In this document: positions 48,423-57,964 of the stretch, piece after piece | Numbering within the stretch: position 1 is the stretch's first letter | Layout of the letters: each line of letters begins with the position of its first letter | The notes under the pieces: generated by a model | The model's database searches: none | What the model was told of the DNA's origin: nothing | What the model saw: only the letters and a program-made list of their open reading frames with translations | Position numbers and translations under genes: made by a program | Assembly (NCBI GenBank): GCA_903927025.1 | Contig: CAIYLG010000048.1 | Location: 101,077 to 165,076 of the forward strand | Length of the DNA: 64,000 nucleotides | From: an uncultured Armatimonadota bacterium | GTDB lineage: Bacteria > Armatimonadota > Fimbriimonadia > Fimbriimonadales > Fimbriimonadaceae | Direction: 5' to 3'

Positions 48423-48445
48423 GCCCCAGTAGGGGCACTCTGCGG

Positions 48446-48451
48446 TAACCT
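48446..48451 (+). promoter_or_regulatory. GTANNNT box before the 859-aa gene (leaderless-type)
   Basis: GGTAACCT ends 9 nt before the ATG. Confidence 0.45.
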
Positions 48452-48460
48452 CCCGTTCCC

Positions 48461-51040
48461 ATGGACGACTTCGGCATCGATCGGCAAGAGCTGACAGGTT
48501 CCATGATGTCAATGGAATTTGGCCAGGGTGGCCGAATCCAACAGCTGTGGACAACTGACCCCAGTTCGCCTGAGGACAGTGAAGAGTTCCAGTTCATCGC
48601 CCCGCCCTTGATGATGGGTGAGGAGACGACTGAGGACTACTTCCCTGGCACGATTCTCATCGGCGCCCGTACTCATCCTGAAGACCCTTGGATTGTCAGC
48701 CGAAATGCGCGCGCTGAGGTGATCTCGGATGAAGAGGATGCGTCAGTTGTTGCGTTCGAGTACGAATTCAGCTTTCTAGACGAGATTCGCGCGACGGGCA
48801 AGTTCTATGAAATCCCTGGGATCGTTCCTCAAATTGCCTGGGATGTTGAGATTACGAACCGAAGTCGACGAAGCGTCGAAATCGGCGAGCTCGGATTTCC
48901 GCTTGCACTCAACAACGTGCTCGAGGGCTTCAACGGCACCGATAACGGGATCCGCGAGCTGTGGAACGATCGGGTCTATGTGCACAAGTTTTTTGGCGGC
49001 GCAGCCAGCTACGTGTTTGCACAGCGGATGACGGGCAGGCCACCGGGCGTCGTCATCTTCCCAGGTGGAGACACCAAGTGGGAATTCTTCAACCACGTTC
49101 CTGCCTCATTGGCCACACCTTTCCGATGGGAAGGGATTCCCGTGGTGTATGTGCACAGCCAAGCCGCCATTGAGAGAGAGGGCTGGGGTGAGTGGTTTGG
49201 CGGCCACACCGCACTCGTCCTTGAGCCAGGAGAGTCCCGCAAGTACGAAATGCGCTTTGCCCCTGCCGACCGAGAGATGCAGGATAACCTCAGCAGCACG
49301 CTGGCGGCATGCGGGCGGCCGGCGCTCAAGGTGTTCCCCGGCGCAGTGGCGCCAATCGACGTAGGAATCGGCATTGAAGTTGGAGGGGCTACACCAACTC
49401 GGTTCTTTACCGATGTTGAGCTAGAGCTCGAAACCGACGCGGACGAGGAGGGCGGATTCTGCTTCCTTAAGCCATCCACTCCTGGCGCGATCCGGTTGGG
49501 CTTCGAAGACACTCAGGACAGGGAGTCCGAGGCACACCTCCTATTCATAGAGCCGATCACAGACCTTATTCAGAAGCGGGCAGATTGGATCATGGAGCAC
49601 CAAGTGTGCAGCGAGGCTGGGCCGTTTTATAAGGCGATTTTGCCAGCCGACCTGGGCACTGCGCTGCCGATCACCGATCCAGAAGCCTATACTGGGTCGT
49701 TCGGAGTCGAAGCCAGCCTCAGCGATGCGCTCTTCCTAGCAGAAAAGAACAGAATCTATCCAGAGAGAGCTCAGGTCGAAGCCCTGGACGACTACATTGA
49801 CGAGTTCCTTCAGGAGCGGTTACAGAACCCTGGAGACGGAAGTGTAGGCTCCACATTGTCGGACACTCGCTCCGTTGCGTCGAACTACGGGCGTCCCCAG
49901 GTGTACCCATTGGTGACCTGTCTCTACCATTCCATGGCCCGGGTTGCTTCGTCCTATGGATTCACTCGGCACGGTGCTGAGGACTACCTTAGGATGGCGG
50001 CAAAGTCAATCACGGCGATGTTCCAGTTCTCCAACGAGGCCTCCCTCAACGGAACCGGCATCCCGCTGATGTCCTACATCCCAGAATTGGTGCGCGACCT
50101 CCGTGAAGCGGGGCTTCGTGCCGAGGCCGATGCTCTGAGTCGGCTTATGGACCGCCGAGATATTGAGATGAGTCGGAGGAGGTATCCATTCTTCGCCGAT
50201 GGCCAGTGGAGCACAAACGGGTTTGAGGAGGCGTTTGCCATTGCGCGACGCCGCGGAAACGAAGAGTTGGAGGAACGGGTCCTCAGGTGCGCCTATGCCG
50301 CCCGGTCCCTATCGCTGGACTGGTGGTGGTACGGCAGCGACAAGCGCTGGATCGAGGACGTGGACAACGGCAATCCCGCCGTTTTCGATAAGGGCGAACT
50401 CTGCCTGGGTGCGTCAACTGCGGCAAACTCGCTGATCTTCTTCAAGGGGCTGGAGCGAGACTATTCTTCCCTGCATGAATCCACGATGCGGATGGCCTTT
50501 GGGGGACTGCTTGGTCCCTGGGCACTGGTTCGATCAGATGGAGCGGCAAGCATGGCATTCTGCCCGGATGCCGCCTCGAAGCAGTTTGGAATGTCTGCCG
50601 TCACCGGTGACATTGGGACTTCCCTATTCAACTACCTTCGAGGAGTCGGCTCTTACGTTCTTCCAAGCCGCAGCTCGGGTGTCTCTACGTTCGGCTGTCA
50701 CTTTGAATCCGAAAGCGACGGGGGCAAGGAGTACTTCACGGTAAAGCCGTGGGATGGAGTTGGAAGGCGCGTTGTGGTTCGGCAGTTTGGGCTGGATGTC
50801 CAGGCTTCAGTCGGTCAAATCACAGAAGTGCGAATCGATTCTCGCAAGCGACATGCATCTGTGACGATGAAGAATCATTCAGACTTGGAACTAGTGGCCG
50901 AGTTTAGAGTCCGAGGAATGTGGGGGAGCGTATTTACGGTGGCAGGACATGAGCTTGCTGCCGAAAATGGAGAGCTGAAGGCAACCGCCTTGATTCCTGC
51001 AAATGGCTCGGTGCGTACCGATATCGTGGTGAAGAGATGA
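48461..51040 (+). CDS. Large protein of unknown function, six-hairpin-glycosidase-like layout
   Basis: 859 aa, not firmly recognised. The N-terminal ~330 residues look like beta-sandwich strands (AWDVEITNRSRRSVEIGELGFPL; LVLEPGESRKYEMRFAP). Residues ~380-640 are helix-rich with regularly spaced motifs (YPLVTCLYHSMARVA, EDYLRMAAKSITAMF, DGQWSTNGFEEAFAIARRRG), as in alpha/alpha-barrel glycoside hydrolases. The C-terminal ~150 residues are again beta-rich. A resemblance to DUF5695-type proteins is possible. No signal peptide, so probably cytoplasmic. Its stop overlaps the next start (ATGA). Confidence 0.6.
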   Translation: MDDFGIDRQELTGSMMSMEFGQGGRIQQLWTTDPSSPEDSEEFQFIAPPLMMGEETTEDYFPGTILIGARTHPEDPWIVSRNARAEVISDEEDASVVAFEYEFSFLDEIRATGKFYEIPGIVPQIAWDVEITNRSRRSVEIGELGFPLALNNVLEGFNGTDNGIRELWNDRVYVHKFFGGAASYVFAQRMTGRPPGVVIFPGGDTKWEFFNHVPASLATPFRWEGIPVVYVHSQAAIEREGWGEWFGGHTALVLEPGESRKYEMRFAPADREMQDNLSSTLAACGRPALKVFPGAVAPIDVGIGIEVGGATPTRFFTDVELELETDADEEGGFCFLKPSTPGAIRLGFEDTQDRESEAHLLFIEPITDLIQKRADWIMEHQVCSEAGPFYKAILPADLGTALPITDPEAYTGSFGVEASLSDALFLAEKNRIYPERAQVEALDDYIDEFLQERLQNPGDGSVGSTLSDTRSVASNYGRPQVYPLVTCLYHSMARVASSYGFTRHGAEDYLRMAAKSITAMFQFSNEASLNGTGIPLMSYIPELVRDLREAGLRAEADALSRLMDRRDIEMSRRRYPFFADGQWSTNGFEEAFAIARRRGNEELEERVLRCAYAARSLSLDWWWYGSDKRWIEDVDNGNPAVFDKGELCLGASTAANSLIFFKGLERDYSSLHESTMRMAFGGLLGPWALVRSDGAASMAFCPDAASKQFGMSAVTGDIGTSLFNYLRGVGSYVLPSRSSGVSTFGCHFESESDGGKEYFTVKPWDGVGRRVVVRQFGLDVQASVGQITEVRIDSRKRHASVTMKNHSDLELVAEFRVRGMWGSVFTVAGHELAAENGELKATALIPANGSVRTDIVVKR

Positions 51041-51468
51041 GTAGTGGAATTCCCGTGATTTGGCTCTGGGTATCAGGCCTGTTTTTCTTTGTTGGCATCG
51101 CTGTTTTTGCGGCGACGCTGGCCCTGCTCCTGAAGATCCTCAAGATGGCGGAGGAACTCCAACCGAAAGTGGATTCCCTGACCACGAAGGTGGAAGTACT
51201 CGTGGTCAAGCTCGACAAGGTTGCGGACCGAGTCGAAGAAACCATGGTGTCAGTCAAGACGACGGTTGACGGAGTCGGCGGACGAGCGACGGGAATCATG
51301 GGTAGCGTCGAAACCTTCACCCGCGGCACATCAACCCGACTCGAGGGCTTTGCCCCCATTATTACCGGGGTGATGGCTGCCTACAAATTGTTCACAGTGT
51401 TCAAGGCGGCACGCAGCCATGCCAAGCCAAAAACGAAGTCGAAGGCTCTCCTCGTGAAGAAGAAGTAG
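51037..51468 (+). CDS. Small DUF948-like membrane protein with coiled coil
   Basis: 143 aa. One N-terminal transmembrane helix (about 8-32) is followed by a heptad-patterned region (KVDSLTTKVEVLVVKLDKVADRVEETM) and a Lys-rich C-terminus. Similar small coiled-coil proteins occur near envelope genes; no function is known. It overlaps the 859-aa gene by 4 nt, so the two are translationally coupled. Confidence 0.7.
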   Translation: MSSGIPVIWLWVSGLFFFVGIAVFAATLALLLKILKMAEELQPKVDSLTTKVEVLVVKLDKVADRVEETMVSVKTTVDGVGGRATGIMGSVETFTRGTSTRLEGFAPIITGVMAAYKLFTVFKAARSHAKPKTKSKALLVKKK

Positions 51469-51566
51469 CCACCAGTTCTCGCTCAGAAGACGGCTGTCCG
51501 ATATTGTCATCTGACCCCGCCATTCTGGTCAATTAAGAAGAATAACGGTTAGTTCTGCCACTTTCC

Positions 51567-51595
51567 TTGACATTTCAGGTTCAAATAGGGATACT
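51567..51595 (+). promoter_or_regulatory. Promoter of the initiator tRNA
   Basis: TTGACA (51567-51572), a 17-nt spacer and GATACT (51590-51595), 12 nt before the tRNA. It is the best consensus sigma-70 promoter in the window. Confidence 0.85.
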
Positions 51596-51607
51596 CAATC
51601 CTTGTAC

Positions 51608-51684
<77 letters not shown>

Positions 51685-51875
51685 AGAAACTCTTACCAGA
51701 AGACCTCAATCGAGGTTTAGAGTATCTTGACTACCTCCTCAAATTGATCTTTGTAGACAATTTGTTTTGTCAGTCGCACGACTGATCCGGCCAGAGTTAC
51801 AAACAACTTACTCTGTGCGCCTTCACAGCTAACACCGGGCTCCCCTACGGCAGTCTAAATGCGTTGGAGGACCTT

Positions 51876-52922
51876 ATGAAGAACCTTAAGAGATCGTTCG
51901 CTTGTGCGGCCGTAGCTGTGGTTGCCGTGGCTGGATTTGCACTTCCCCGCCACATCGATGCGGAGTACCGCGTGACGAATACCGCGAAGGTGGGCGGCGA
52001 CGGTGGCTGGGATTACGTTTACGCTGATTCCGTGGGCAGAAAGCTTTATATTCCGCGCACCGGTCCCAATCCAAGAATCACTATCTTCGATCTGGACACA
52101 TTGGCGCCTGCCGGGGAGATTCCCAAAACCAACGCTCGCGGTGCAGCCGTAGATTCAAAGTCCCATCACGGATTCAGTTCCAGCAAGCCCGTCGCTATGT
52201 GGGACACCGAGTCGATGAACCTCATCAAGACAATTGATGTCGACGGTCGCCCAGATGGGATCCTCGCCGATGATTTTGACGAGCACGTTTACATCTTCAG
52301 CCATTCCGCCCCTAACGTCACTGTGATTGATGGCAAGGATGGAAAGGTGCTCGGCACGATCGACCTGGGCGGACAGCCGGAGCAGGCTGCGTCTGACGGT
52401 GCCGGCCACATTTACGTGGACCTCGAAGACAAGGATTCCGTCGCCGTGATCGATTCGGCAACGATGAAGGTCACCAACAAGTTCGAACTCAGCGGAAAAG
52501 GCGGCGGACCTGGTGGACTCGCCCTCGACTCAAAGAACCATGTGCTCTTTGTCGCCTGCCACGAGCCTCAGACGATGGTGATGCTCGACTCCCGAGACGG
52601 TAAGTTCCTTGCCAGCCTTCCAATCGGAAACGGAGTAGACGGCGCCGGCTTCAATCCGGACACCTTGGAGGCATTCAGCTCGCAAGGCGACGGCACCGTG
52701 ACGATCATCAAAGAGAAGAGCCCAACCGAATTTGTGGTTGAGCAGACCGTGAAGACACAACCTGGTGCCCGTACCATGACGGTCGATGCAAAGACGGGCA
52801 AAGTCTTCACCATCGTCGCCCAATTCGGCCCCGCCCCCGAGCCGCCAGCCCCTGCCGGTCAGCGCCCACGCCGAGGCCCGATGATTCCCGGTTCCTTCTC
52901 GATCATCACGGTTGGCAAGTAG
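51876..52922 (+). CDS. Secreted YncE-like beta-propeller protein
   Basis: 348 aa. The signal peptide (about 1-25) precedes a seven-bladed propeller of YVTN/NHL-like blades (VYADSVGRKLYIPR, ITIFDLDTLAPAGEI, AVIDSATMKVTNKF, LALDSKNHVLFVACHEPQTMVMLDS). There is a Pro/Arg-rich loop near the end. Role unknown; related proteins bind small molecules or act as scaffolds. TTGGAGG lies 5-6 nt before the ATG at 51876. Between the tRNA and this gene are only two small hairpins (51703-51716, 51770-51785). Confidence 0.85.
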   Translation: MKNLKRSFACAAVAVVAVAGFALPRHIDAEYRVTNTAKVGGDGGWDYVYADSVGRKLYIPRTGPNPRITIFDLDTLAPAGEIPKTNARGAAVDSKSHHGFSSSKPVAMWDTESMNLIKTIDVDGRPDGILADDFDEHVYIFSHSAPNVTVIDGKDGKVLGTIDLGGQPEQAASDGAGHIYVDLEDKDSVAVIDSATMKVTNKFELSGKGGGPGGLALDSKNHVLFVACHEPQTMVMLDSRDGKFLASLPIGNGVDGAGFNPDTLEAFSSQGDGTVTIIKEKSPTEFVVEQTVKTQPGARTMTVDAKTGKVFTIVAQFGPAPEPPAPAGQRPRRGPMIPGSFSIITVGK

Positions 52923-53074
52923 GAGCCTAAGGAGCATGCCAATCCTAAAGGGATTGTTTAACACAGCGAAGGATTGGTCACTCCTGCGGCCTACCCTGGG
53001 CGCGTTCACAGGCTAGGCCCGCCCTGGCCCCGCTACATTTGACATGCGCCTTCGCATTCCCCAAAGGAAACGCT

Positions 53075-53425
53075 ATGAAAAACCAAACGACATCCTTCGC
53101 CACTGTGACGGCCGCCCTCGCTCTTGTCTCCTTCGTGCTGATGGGTCAGCGAGCAGTAGCCCGAGCTATAGCCGACCCTATTTCTCCAATCAAGGCGATG
53201 AAGATCGCTGAGGGCTCTGCCGGCGGAAAGGCAGGCATGGCCATTTACGAGTTTGATGATGGCAAGTGGATCTACTCGGTGCCCGTTGCAAAGGCAGGAA
53301 AGCTGTCGGAGGTTGAGATCGATCCGACCACTGGTAAGGTTCTAGAGACCGAAGCGGTCGACGCTAACGCGGAAGCAAAGGAATTTGCGGCCGCCCTCAA
53401 CAAGCTGGCCAAAGCCCACAGCTAG
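53075..53425 (+). CDS. Exported PepSY-domain protein
   Basis: 116 aa. A signal peptide or N-terminal anchor (about 10-30) is followed by one PepSY domain (SPIKAMKIAEGSAGGKAGMAIYEFDDGKWIYSV, EVEIDPTTGKVLETEAVD). The ATG at 53075 is supported by AAAGGAAA 5 nt upstream; an earlier in-frame TTG is unlikely. It lies directly before a two-component system on the same strand, a common grouping in which the PepSY protein is either a target or a modulator of the sensor. Confidence 0.88.
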   Translation: MKNQTTSFATVTAALALVSFVLMGQRAVARAIADPISPIKAMKIAEGSAGGKAGMAIYEFDDGKWIYSVPVAKAGKLSEVEIDPTTGKVLETEAVDANAEAKEFAAALNKLAKAHS

Positions 53426-53481
53426 TTCCGCCCAGGGAGAACCCTCCTGCTGGCGCATACTGGCGGGAGGGGAATCACATT

Positions 53482-54159
53482 GTGAATCGGATACTCATTG
53501 TCGAAGACGAACGAGAAATGGCCGACCTGCTCTGCCAGATTCTCTCTGAGAGCGGCTACACCTGCACGCGAGCGTCCACAGGTGCAGAAGGTCTCTCCAA
53601 GGCCGGAAATGCGGACCTGATCCTTGCCGACGTTATGATGCCGGTGATGAACGGATTCGAGATGGTTGCCGAGCTGAGGCAACAGGGCAATACGACCCCC
53701 ATCATTTTCCTGACGGCCAAAGATTCCACGAAGGACCTGGTTCAGGGGCTCGAGATGGGAGGAGACGACTACCTGGTGAAGCCATTTAAGCTTGAGGAAC
53801 TTCTCGCTCGAGTCAAGGCCAATCTTCGCCGCGCCCGAGACACAAGCACCACGCTAAGGTGGAACGAGTTCTTCCTCGACTGCTCCAAGCGGACGGCTTT
53901 TCGCGGGGAATCTGAGCTCTTTCTCTCCCCCACCCAGTTCGCGCTGCTCGAAGCGTTTATGCGCCGACCAGGCGTCATTATTTCCAAATCGCAGCTGCTG
54001 GAATGGGTGTGGGCAGACGAAGGCTACCGACGGGAAAACATTGTCGAAACGTACGTAAACTACGTTCGCTCTAAAACCGAAGTGCGCGGCTCTGCCCGCG
54101 TGATTCACACCGTACGCCGCAAAGGCTACGTCCTGGCCGATGCTGAACCTGAGTCATAG
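53482..54159 (+). CDS. OmpR-family response regulator
   Basis: 225 aa. The receiver domain has the acidic pair in VEDEREM, the phosphorylated Asp in ILADVMMPVMNG, the conserved Thr in FLTAKDS and the Lys in YLVKPFKLEEL. The winged-helix output domain (about 130-220) ends [17 protein letters not shown] start with GGGAGGGG 9 nt upstream. It overlaps the histidine kinase by 20 nt. Confidence 0.96.
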   Translation: MNRILIVEDEREMADLLCQILSESGYTCTRASTGAEGLSKAGNADLILADVMMPVMNGFEMVAELRQQGNTTPIIFLTAKDSTKDLVQGLEMGGDDYLVKPFKLEELLARVKANLRRARDTSTTLRWNEFFLDCSKRTAFRGESELFLSPTQFALLEAFMRRPGVIISKSQLLEWVWADEGYRRENIVETYVNYVRSKTEVRGSARVIHTVRRKGYVLADAEPES

Positions 54160-55426
54160 ATCCAAACTGACCCTCACCATCACGGTGACCGTCTCTTTGG
54201 CAATCGCCCTGGTGCTCGCTGGAGTTTTGCTTGTCGTCCGGAATCAGGCGCTGGAGCGGCGACGCCTTGATCTGTTCCACTGCGTGGACCGAGTCGCCCA
54301 TGAGTACACGGGACCCGAGAGCCTTGCCGACGAGCAGGTCGACTTCCCGGACATAGCGATTTACGTGTTCACCGCATCCGGCCGACTCATTGACACCAAT
54401 GGTGGACATACGCCCAGGCCCCAATCGGGATTTCGCAAAGTCAAGGAAGAGCTTCAGCTTGGCCTTGAATATCACCAGCTCCTCTTCCTGGGTGTTGCCT
54501 CATGGAAAGAAACCGAGGCCGGGCTCCAACAAATCGGGCTCGTGCTTGGGCTCCTGTGGCTCCCTCTCACCGCTCTTACCGCCTTGAGTGCTTGGATTGC
54601 GGGCGGATTGGCACTTCGGCCTGTAAAGGAACTTATCAAGTCGGCGGAACGGCTCTCATCCAGTGGCGACGAACTGGATTTGAGCACGAGCGACACGGCC
54701 GAATACGCAGAACTGGTCACCAGCCTTAACCGCCTCCTCACTCGCGTTCGCTATGCTGCCCACCTGCAGGAGCAGTTCGCGGCGGATGCCGCCCACGAAC
54801 TTCGCAGTCCATTGGCAATCCTGAGAACCCGTATAGAAGCCAATCTCATGCGAGACCGGGAGCCTGCAGAGCATGTGCAATCTCAGCAGAAGATGCTGGT
54901 TCAAGTGGATCGCCTCACATCCATCGTCGAGGCGCTTCTCCGCTCCGCTAGACATGAGCATGGATCCGCAGAAGCGCTGGACCTGTTCGAGGCCTGCAGG
55001 AGCTTTTGCGTCGAGTGGTCGGAGGAAATGGAATTGGAACCGGGGCAGCTTGCGCTGACGGGCACAAAGGCTTTTGCCGCCATCGCGCAAGATGAACTCT
55101 CCGTGATCCTCGCAAACCTGTTGGAGAACGCCAAGCGTTACACGCCACCGGGCACGAAGATAGAGCTACAGATTCGACAGGACTCCGACTGGTCGACTCT
55201 CACTGTGCGAGATTTAGGTCCTGGCATCCCTGTCGAACATCGACAGCGCGTGTTCGAGCGCTTCTATCGTCCCGAGGACAGTCGCAATTCGGAGTCCGGC
55301 GGCGCTGGAATAGGGCTCGCCATTGTGAGGCGGATTGCCGAGATGCGAGGTGGACGCGTCCAATTGGACGAGGTGGCCACTGGCACCAGCATCACCATGC
55401 TGCTGCCAGTGGTCAAGTCAGCCTAG
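54140..55426 (+). CDS. Sensor histidine kinase
   Basis: 428 aa. Two transmembrane helices (about 13-33 and 128-155) flank a periplasmic sensor of about 90 residues. A HAMP-like linker, the H-box [16 protein letters not shown], and the N (NLLENAKRY), G1 (DLGPGIP), F and G2 ([13 protein letters not shown]) boxes follow. It partners the upstream response regulator. Its stop shares one CTAG with the convergent pseudopilin gene. Confidence 0.96.
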   Translation: MLNLSHRSKLTLTITVTVSLAIALVLAGVLLVVRNQALERRRLDLFHCVDRVAHEYTGPESLADEQVDFPDIAIYVFTASGRLIDTNGGHTPRPQSGFRKVKEELQLGLEYHQLLFLGVASWKETEAGLQQIGLVLGLLWLPLTALTALSAWIAGGLALRPVKELIKSAERLSSSGDELDLSTSDTAEYAELVTSLNRLLTRVRYAAHLQEQFAADAAHELRSPLAILRTRIEANLMRDREPAEHVQSQQKMLVQVDRLTSIVEALLRSARHEHGSAEALDLFEACRSFCVEWSEEMELEPGQLALTGTKAFAAIAQDELSVILANLLENAKRYTPPGTKIELQIRQDSDWSTLTVRDLGPGIPVEHRQRVFERFYRPEDSRNSESGGAGIGLAIVRRIAEMRGGRVQLDEVATGTSITMLLPVVKSA

Positions 55427-56202
55427 AAGTCCTTCTGTGCGCCGGGGTTTGGCGTGTGAAGGTCAATGTTCCCTGCTGGGCTCCATGTCTGAGTCCAGTT
55501 GAGATGCTTGCAGTGGCCCTCTGCAAAGGTGAAGTTGGAGCCGGTGTTGTGACGTGCGGTAGCGATCGCACCGACGTTGGCATCCATTTCGTCATCCACC
55601 CCATTGCCGTTACCCAGGTTCGGGTTCAGCGAGTTGTACCAAGGGTGGTAGATGTCGTCGCAATAAGGCGTCACACCGTTGACGGTTGTGCTTCGGCGCT
55701 CGGCATATTCAATGACGCTTGCGGGGGCGCCAATGGAGGACTCATTGAGCCCCCAGACGAAATAGCCATTGATGAGATAGGAGATCACGTGAGGACCGCC
55801 GATATTCAAAACATCGGGGCAGCTCGTGTCAAACGGATTCGGATCGGCCGGGCACATGAATAGCTTCTGCTGGAACAGGACATCTTCTGAGGTTGAGCCG
55901 CCATGACCGGTATACGGCAACAGCTTAGCGAAGACCGAACCGTTGTCGGGATTTTCGATGCTGCCATCATAGTCGTCAATCTGCGGACTGCCGTCCGTCT
56001 GCTTCGACTGGGGATAGACCGAATCATTGTCCCCAATGTACATCTGCGTCGCAATGCCGATCTGACGCGTATTCGAAAGGCATGCAGTGCTCTTTGCGGC
56101 AGCCTTTGCCTGAGAAAACACTGGGAACAGAATCGCAGCTAGAATCGCGATAATCGCGATGACAACCAGCAGCTCGATAAGGGTAAAGGCTTTTGATTTC
56201 AT
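55423..56202 (-). CDS. Type II secretion/type IV pilin-like pseudopilin (H-X9-DG type)
   Basis: 259 aa. The prepilin peptidase site and helix [30 protein letters not shown] is the hallmark; Ala replaces the usual Gly at -1. The globular part ([25 protein letters not shown]) and C-terminal [17 protein letters not shown] resemble DUF1559-like pseudopilins, which are abundant in Armatimonadota and Planctomycetes. Its function is assembly of a pseudopilus or a surface fibre. Single gene, convergent with the kinase. Confidence 0.92.
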   Translation of the reverse strand: MKSKAFTLIELLVVIAIIAILAAILFPVFSQAKAAAKSTACLSNTRQIGIATQMYIGDNDSVYPQSKQTDGSPQIDDYDGSIENPDNGSVFAKLLPYTGHGGSTSEDVLFQQKLFMCPADPNPFDTSCPDVLNIGGPHVISYLINGYFVWGLNESSIGAPASVIEYAERRSTTVNGVTPYCDDIYHPWYNSLNPNLGNGNGVDDEMDANVGAIATARHNTGSNFTFAEGHCKHLNWTQTWSPAGNIDLHTPNPGAQKDF

Positions 56203-56289
56203 GTGAATTTTCCGGTGCCTACTAGGATATCAGTAAATTGACCGGTCGTGTTTAAGGATGGGCTAACAAAGGCTTAACGTTCGCATCGG

Positions 56290-56295
56290 TATCCT
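56290..56295 (+). promoter_or_regulatory. GTANNNT box before the phosphatase gene (leaderless-type)
   Basis: GGTATCCT ends 7 nt before the ATG. Confidence 0.5.
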
Positions 56296-56302
56296 TAACG
56301 TT

Positions 56303-57964
56303 ATGAAATGGATTGCCGGAGCGGCCGTTCTTGCCATGTGCGGAGCTGCAGCCGCCCAGTCGAAGATTGGAATTAAGCCTCCAAAGCTAGTACTCCTGAT
56401 CAGCATCGACCAGTTCCGAGCTGACTACACTGAACGACTGTATCCGTACTTCCTCCCCGTGAAATCCGGCAGCAAAATCGGAGGCTTTCGGTTCCTAATG
56501 GAGACGGGTGCCAGATACCTAGACGCCCACCACAACCACGTCCCCACCGCAACCGGTCCAGGCCATGCGACGCTGATGACCGGCTCCGAACCTGCCATCG
56601 ACGGAATCATCGGAAACGACTGGTTCGACAGAAAGACCGGCAAGCCCGTGTATTGCGTGGATGATGCATCGGTGAAGACGATCGGTGGCACCAGCAAGCC
56701 GATGAGCCCCAAGAACCTTAAAGTCACCACCGTTGGCGACGAGCTAAAGATGGCCACGGCGGGCAAATCAAAGGTCGTCGGCGTCTCGTTCAAGGACCGC
56801 GCCGCTATCCTGATGGCTGGGCACGCAGCCGACACCGTCATCTGGTTTGACAGCTCCAACGGAAATTGGGTGACCAGCAGCTTTTTCGCTCCGTCCGGCA
56901 GCCTTCCGGGATGGGTTCAAGAATTCAACCAGGGCCGGTCAGTTGATAAGCCGGTCAACGAAGCTTGGGAGCCGCTTCTGCCGAACGAGGCTTACGGCAT
57001 CACTCGCAGGAATCCAGGTGAGCCAACCTCCTCCGAGACCAAGCCTTTTTCACATAAGCTGAGCACCACCGGCACTCCGGGCAAGACCTACTACTCGCAG
57101 TTCACCACAAGCGGTCAGGGCCAGGCATTTCTGTTCAAAGCAGCCGAGCGAGCGATTGAAGCAGAGGCTCTGGGAACCCATGATGTGCCGGACATCCTTG
57201 TGGTCAACCTCGCCACAAATGACTACGTCGGTCACCGTTACGGGCCCAACAGCCCCGAAGCGATGGACATCACAGTCCGCACCGACAGGCTCCTCAGCGA
57301 ACTCTTTAACGATCTCGATCATCGTCTGGGAATCGACAATGTCGACATCGTCGTCACCGCTGACCACGGTGTGCTTCCGGTGCCGGAGGAGTCTGGAAAT
57401 ACCTACCGAACCAGTTCCAAGCGAATCGTAGATCTGCCTGCAAAGGGAATCGCAAAGGCCCTCTCCAAGACATACGGAGAGGGGTCGTGGCTCTTGGGAG
57501 ATGGCATCTACGAGCAGAACCTCTTCCTCAATCACGCGCTGATTGAGCAGAAGGGGTTGAAGCTTGAGGAAGTCGAGAAGACGGCAGCGGAAGCGGCTGC
57601 CGCCCAACCGGGAGTCTTTGCCTCCTTCACTAGAACCCAGATCCTCAACAATCAGCTCCCCCAATGGGATTGGACCAAGTTGGTCCTCAACGGCTACCAC
57701 CCCCAGCTAGGCGGGGATGCGATGGTGCTGGAAGCACCTGGCATCTACTTTGGCGATGGCACCGGAACCGGACACGGTTCAGCCTGGGCGTATGACAGCC
57801 ATGTGCCCCTGCTGCTGAGAGGCCCCGGTATCACAAAGGGAGTTTACGGAAGGCGCGTTCACACCGCCGATATCGCCTCCACCCTGTGCCACCTGCTCGG
57901 CGTGGAGTACCCAACTGGAAACGTAGGGCAGCCGCTGTTTGAGGCGCTGGAAGCTCACCGCTAG
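56303..57964 (+). CDS. PafA-like alkaline phosphatase/phosphodiesterase
   Basis: 553 aa exported enzyme; signal peptide about 1-18. The metal-site Asp is in LISIDQFRADYTERL. The Thr nucleophile lies in PTATGPGHATLMTG (residues 81-94), with PAIDGIIGNDWFD, DYVGHRYGPNSPE and VVTADHGV supplying the other zinc ligands, as in PafA and type I nucleotide phosphodiesterases. It probably releases phosphate from organic monoesters in the periplasm. Its stop shares CTAG with the convergent MFS gene. Confidence 0.93.
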   Translation: MKWIAGAAVLAMCGAAAAQSKIGIKPPKLVLLISIDQFRADYTERLYPYFLPVKSGSKIGGFRFLMETGARYLDAHHNHVPTATGPGHATLMTGSEPAIDGIIGNDWFDRKTGKPVYCVDDASVKTIGGTSKPMSPKNLKVTTVGDELKMATAGKSKVVGVSFKDRAAILMAGHAADTVIWFDSSNGNWVTSSFFAPSGSLPGWVQEFNQGRSVDKPVNEAWEPLLPNEAYGITRRNPGEPTSSETKPFSHKLSTTGTPGKTYYSQFTTSGQGQAFLFKAAERAIEAEALGTHDVPDILVVNLATNDYVGHRYGPNSPEAMDITVRTDRLLSELFNDLDHRLGIDNVDIVVTADHGVLPVPEESGNTYRTSSKRIVDLPAKGIAKALSKTYGEGSWLLGDGIYEQNLFLNHALIEQKGLKLEEVEKTAAEAAAAQPGVFASFTRTQILNNQLPQWDWTKLVLNGYHPQLGGDAMVLEAPGIYFGDGTGTGHGSAWAYDSHVPLLLRGPGITKGVYGRRVHTADIASTLCHLLGVEYPTGNVGQPLFEALEAHR

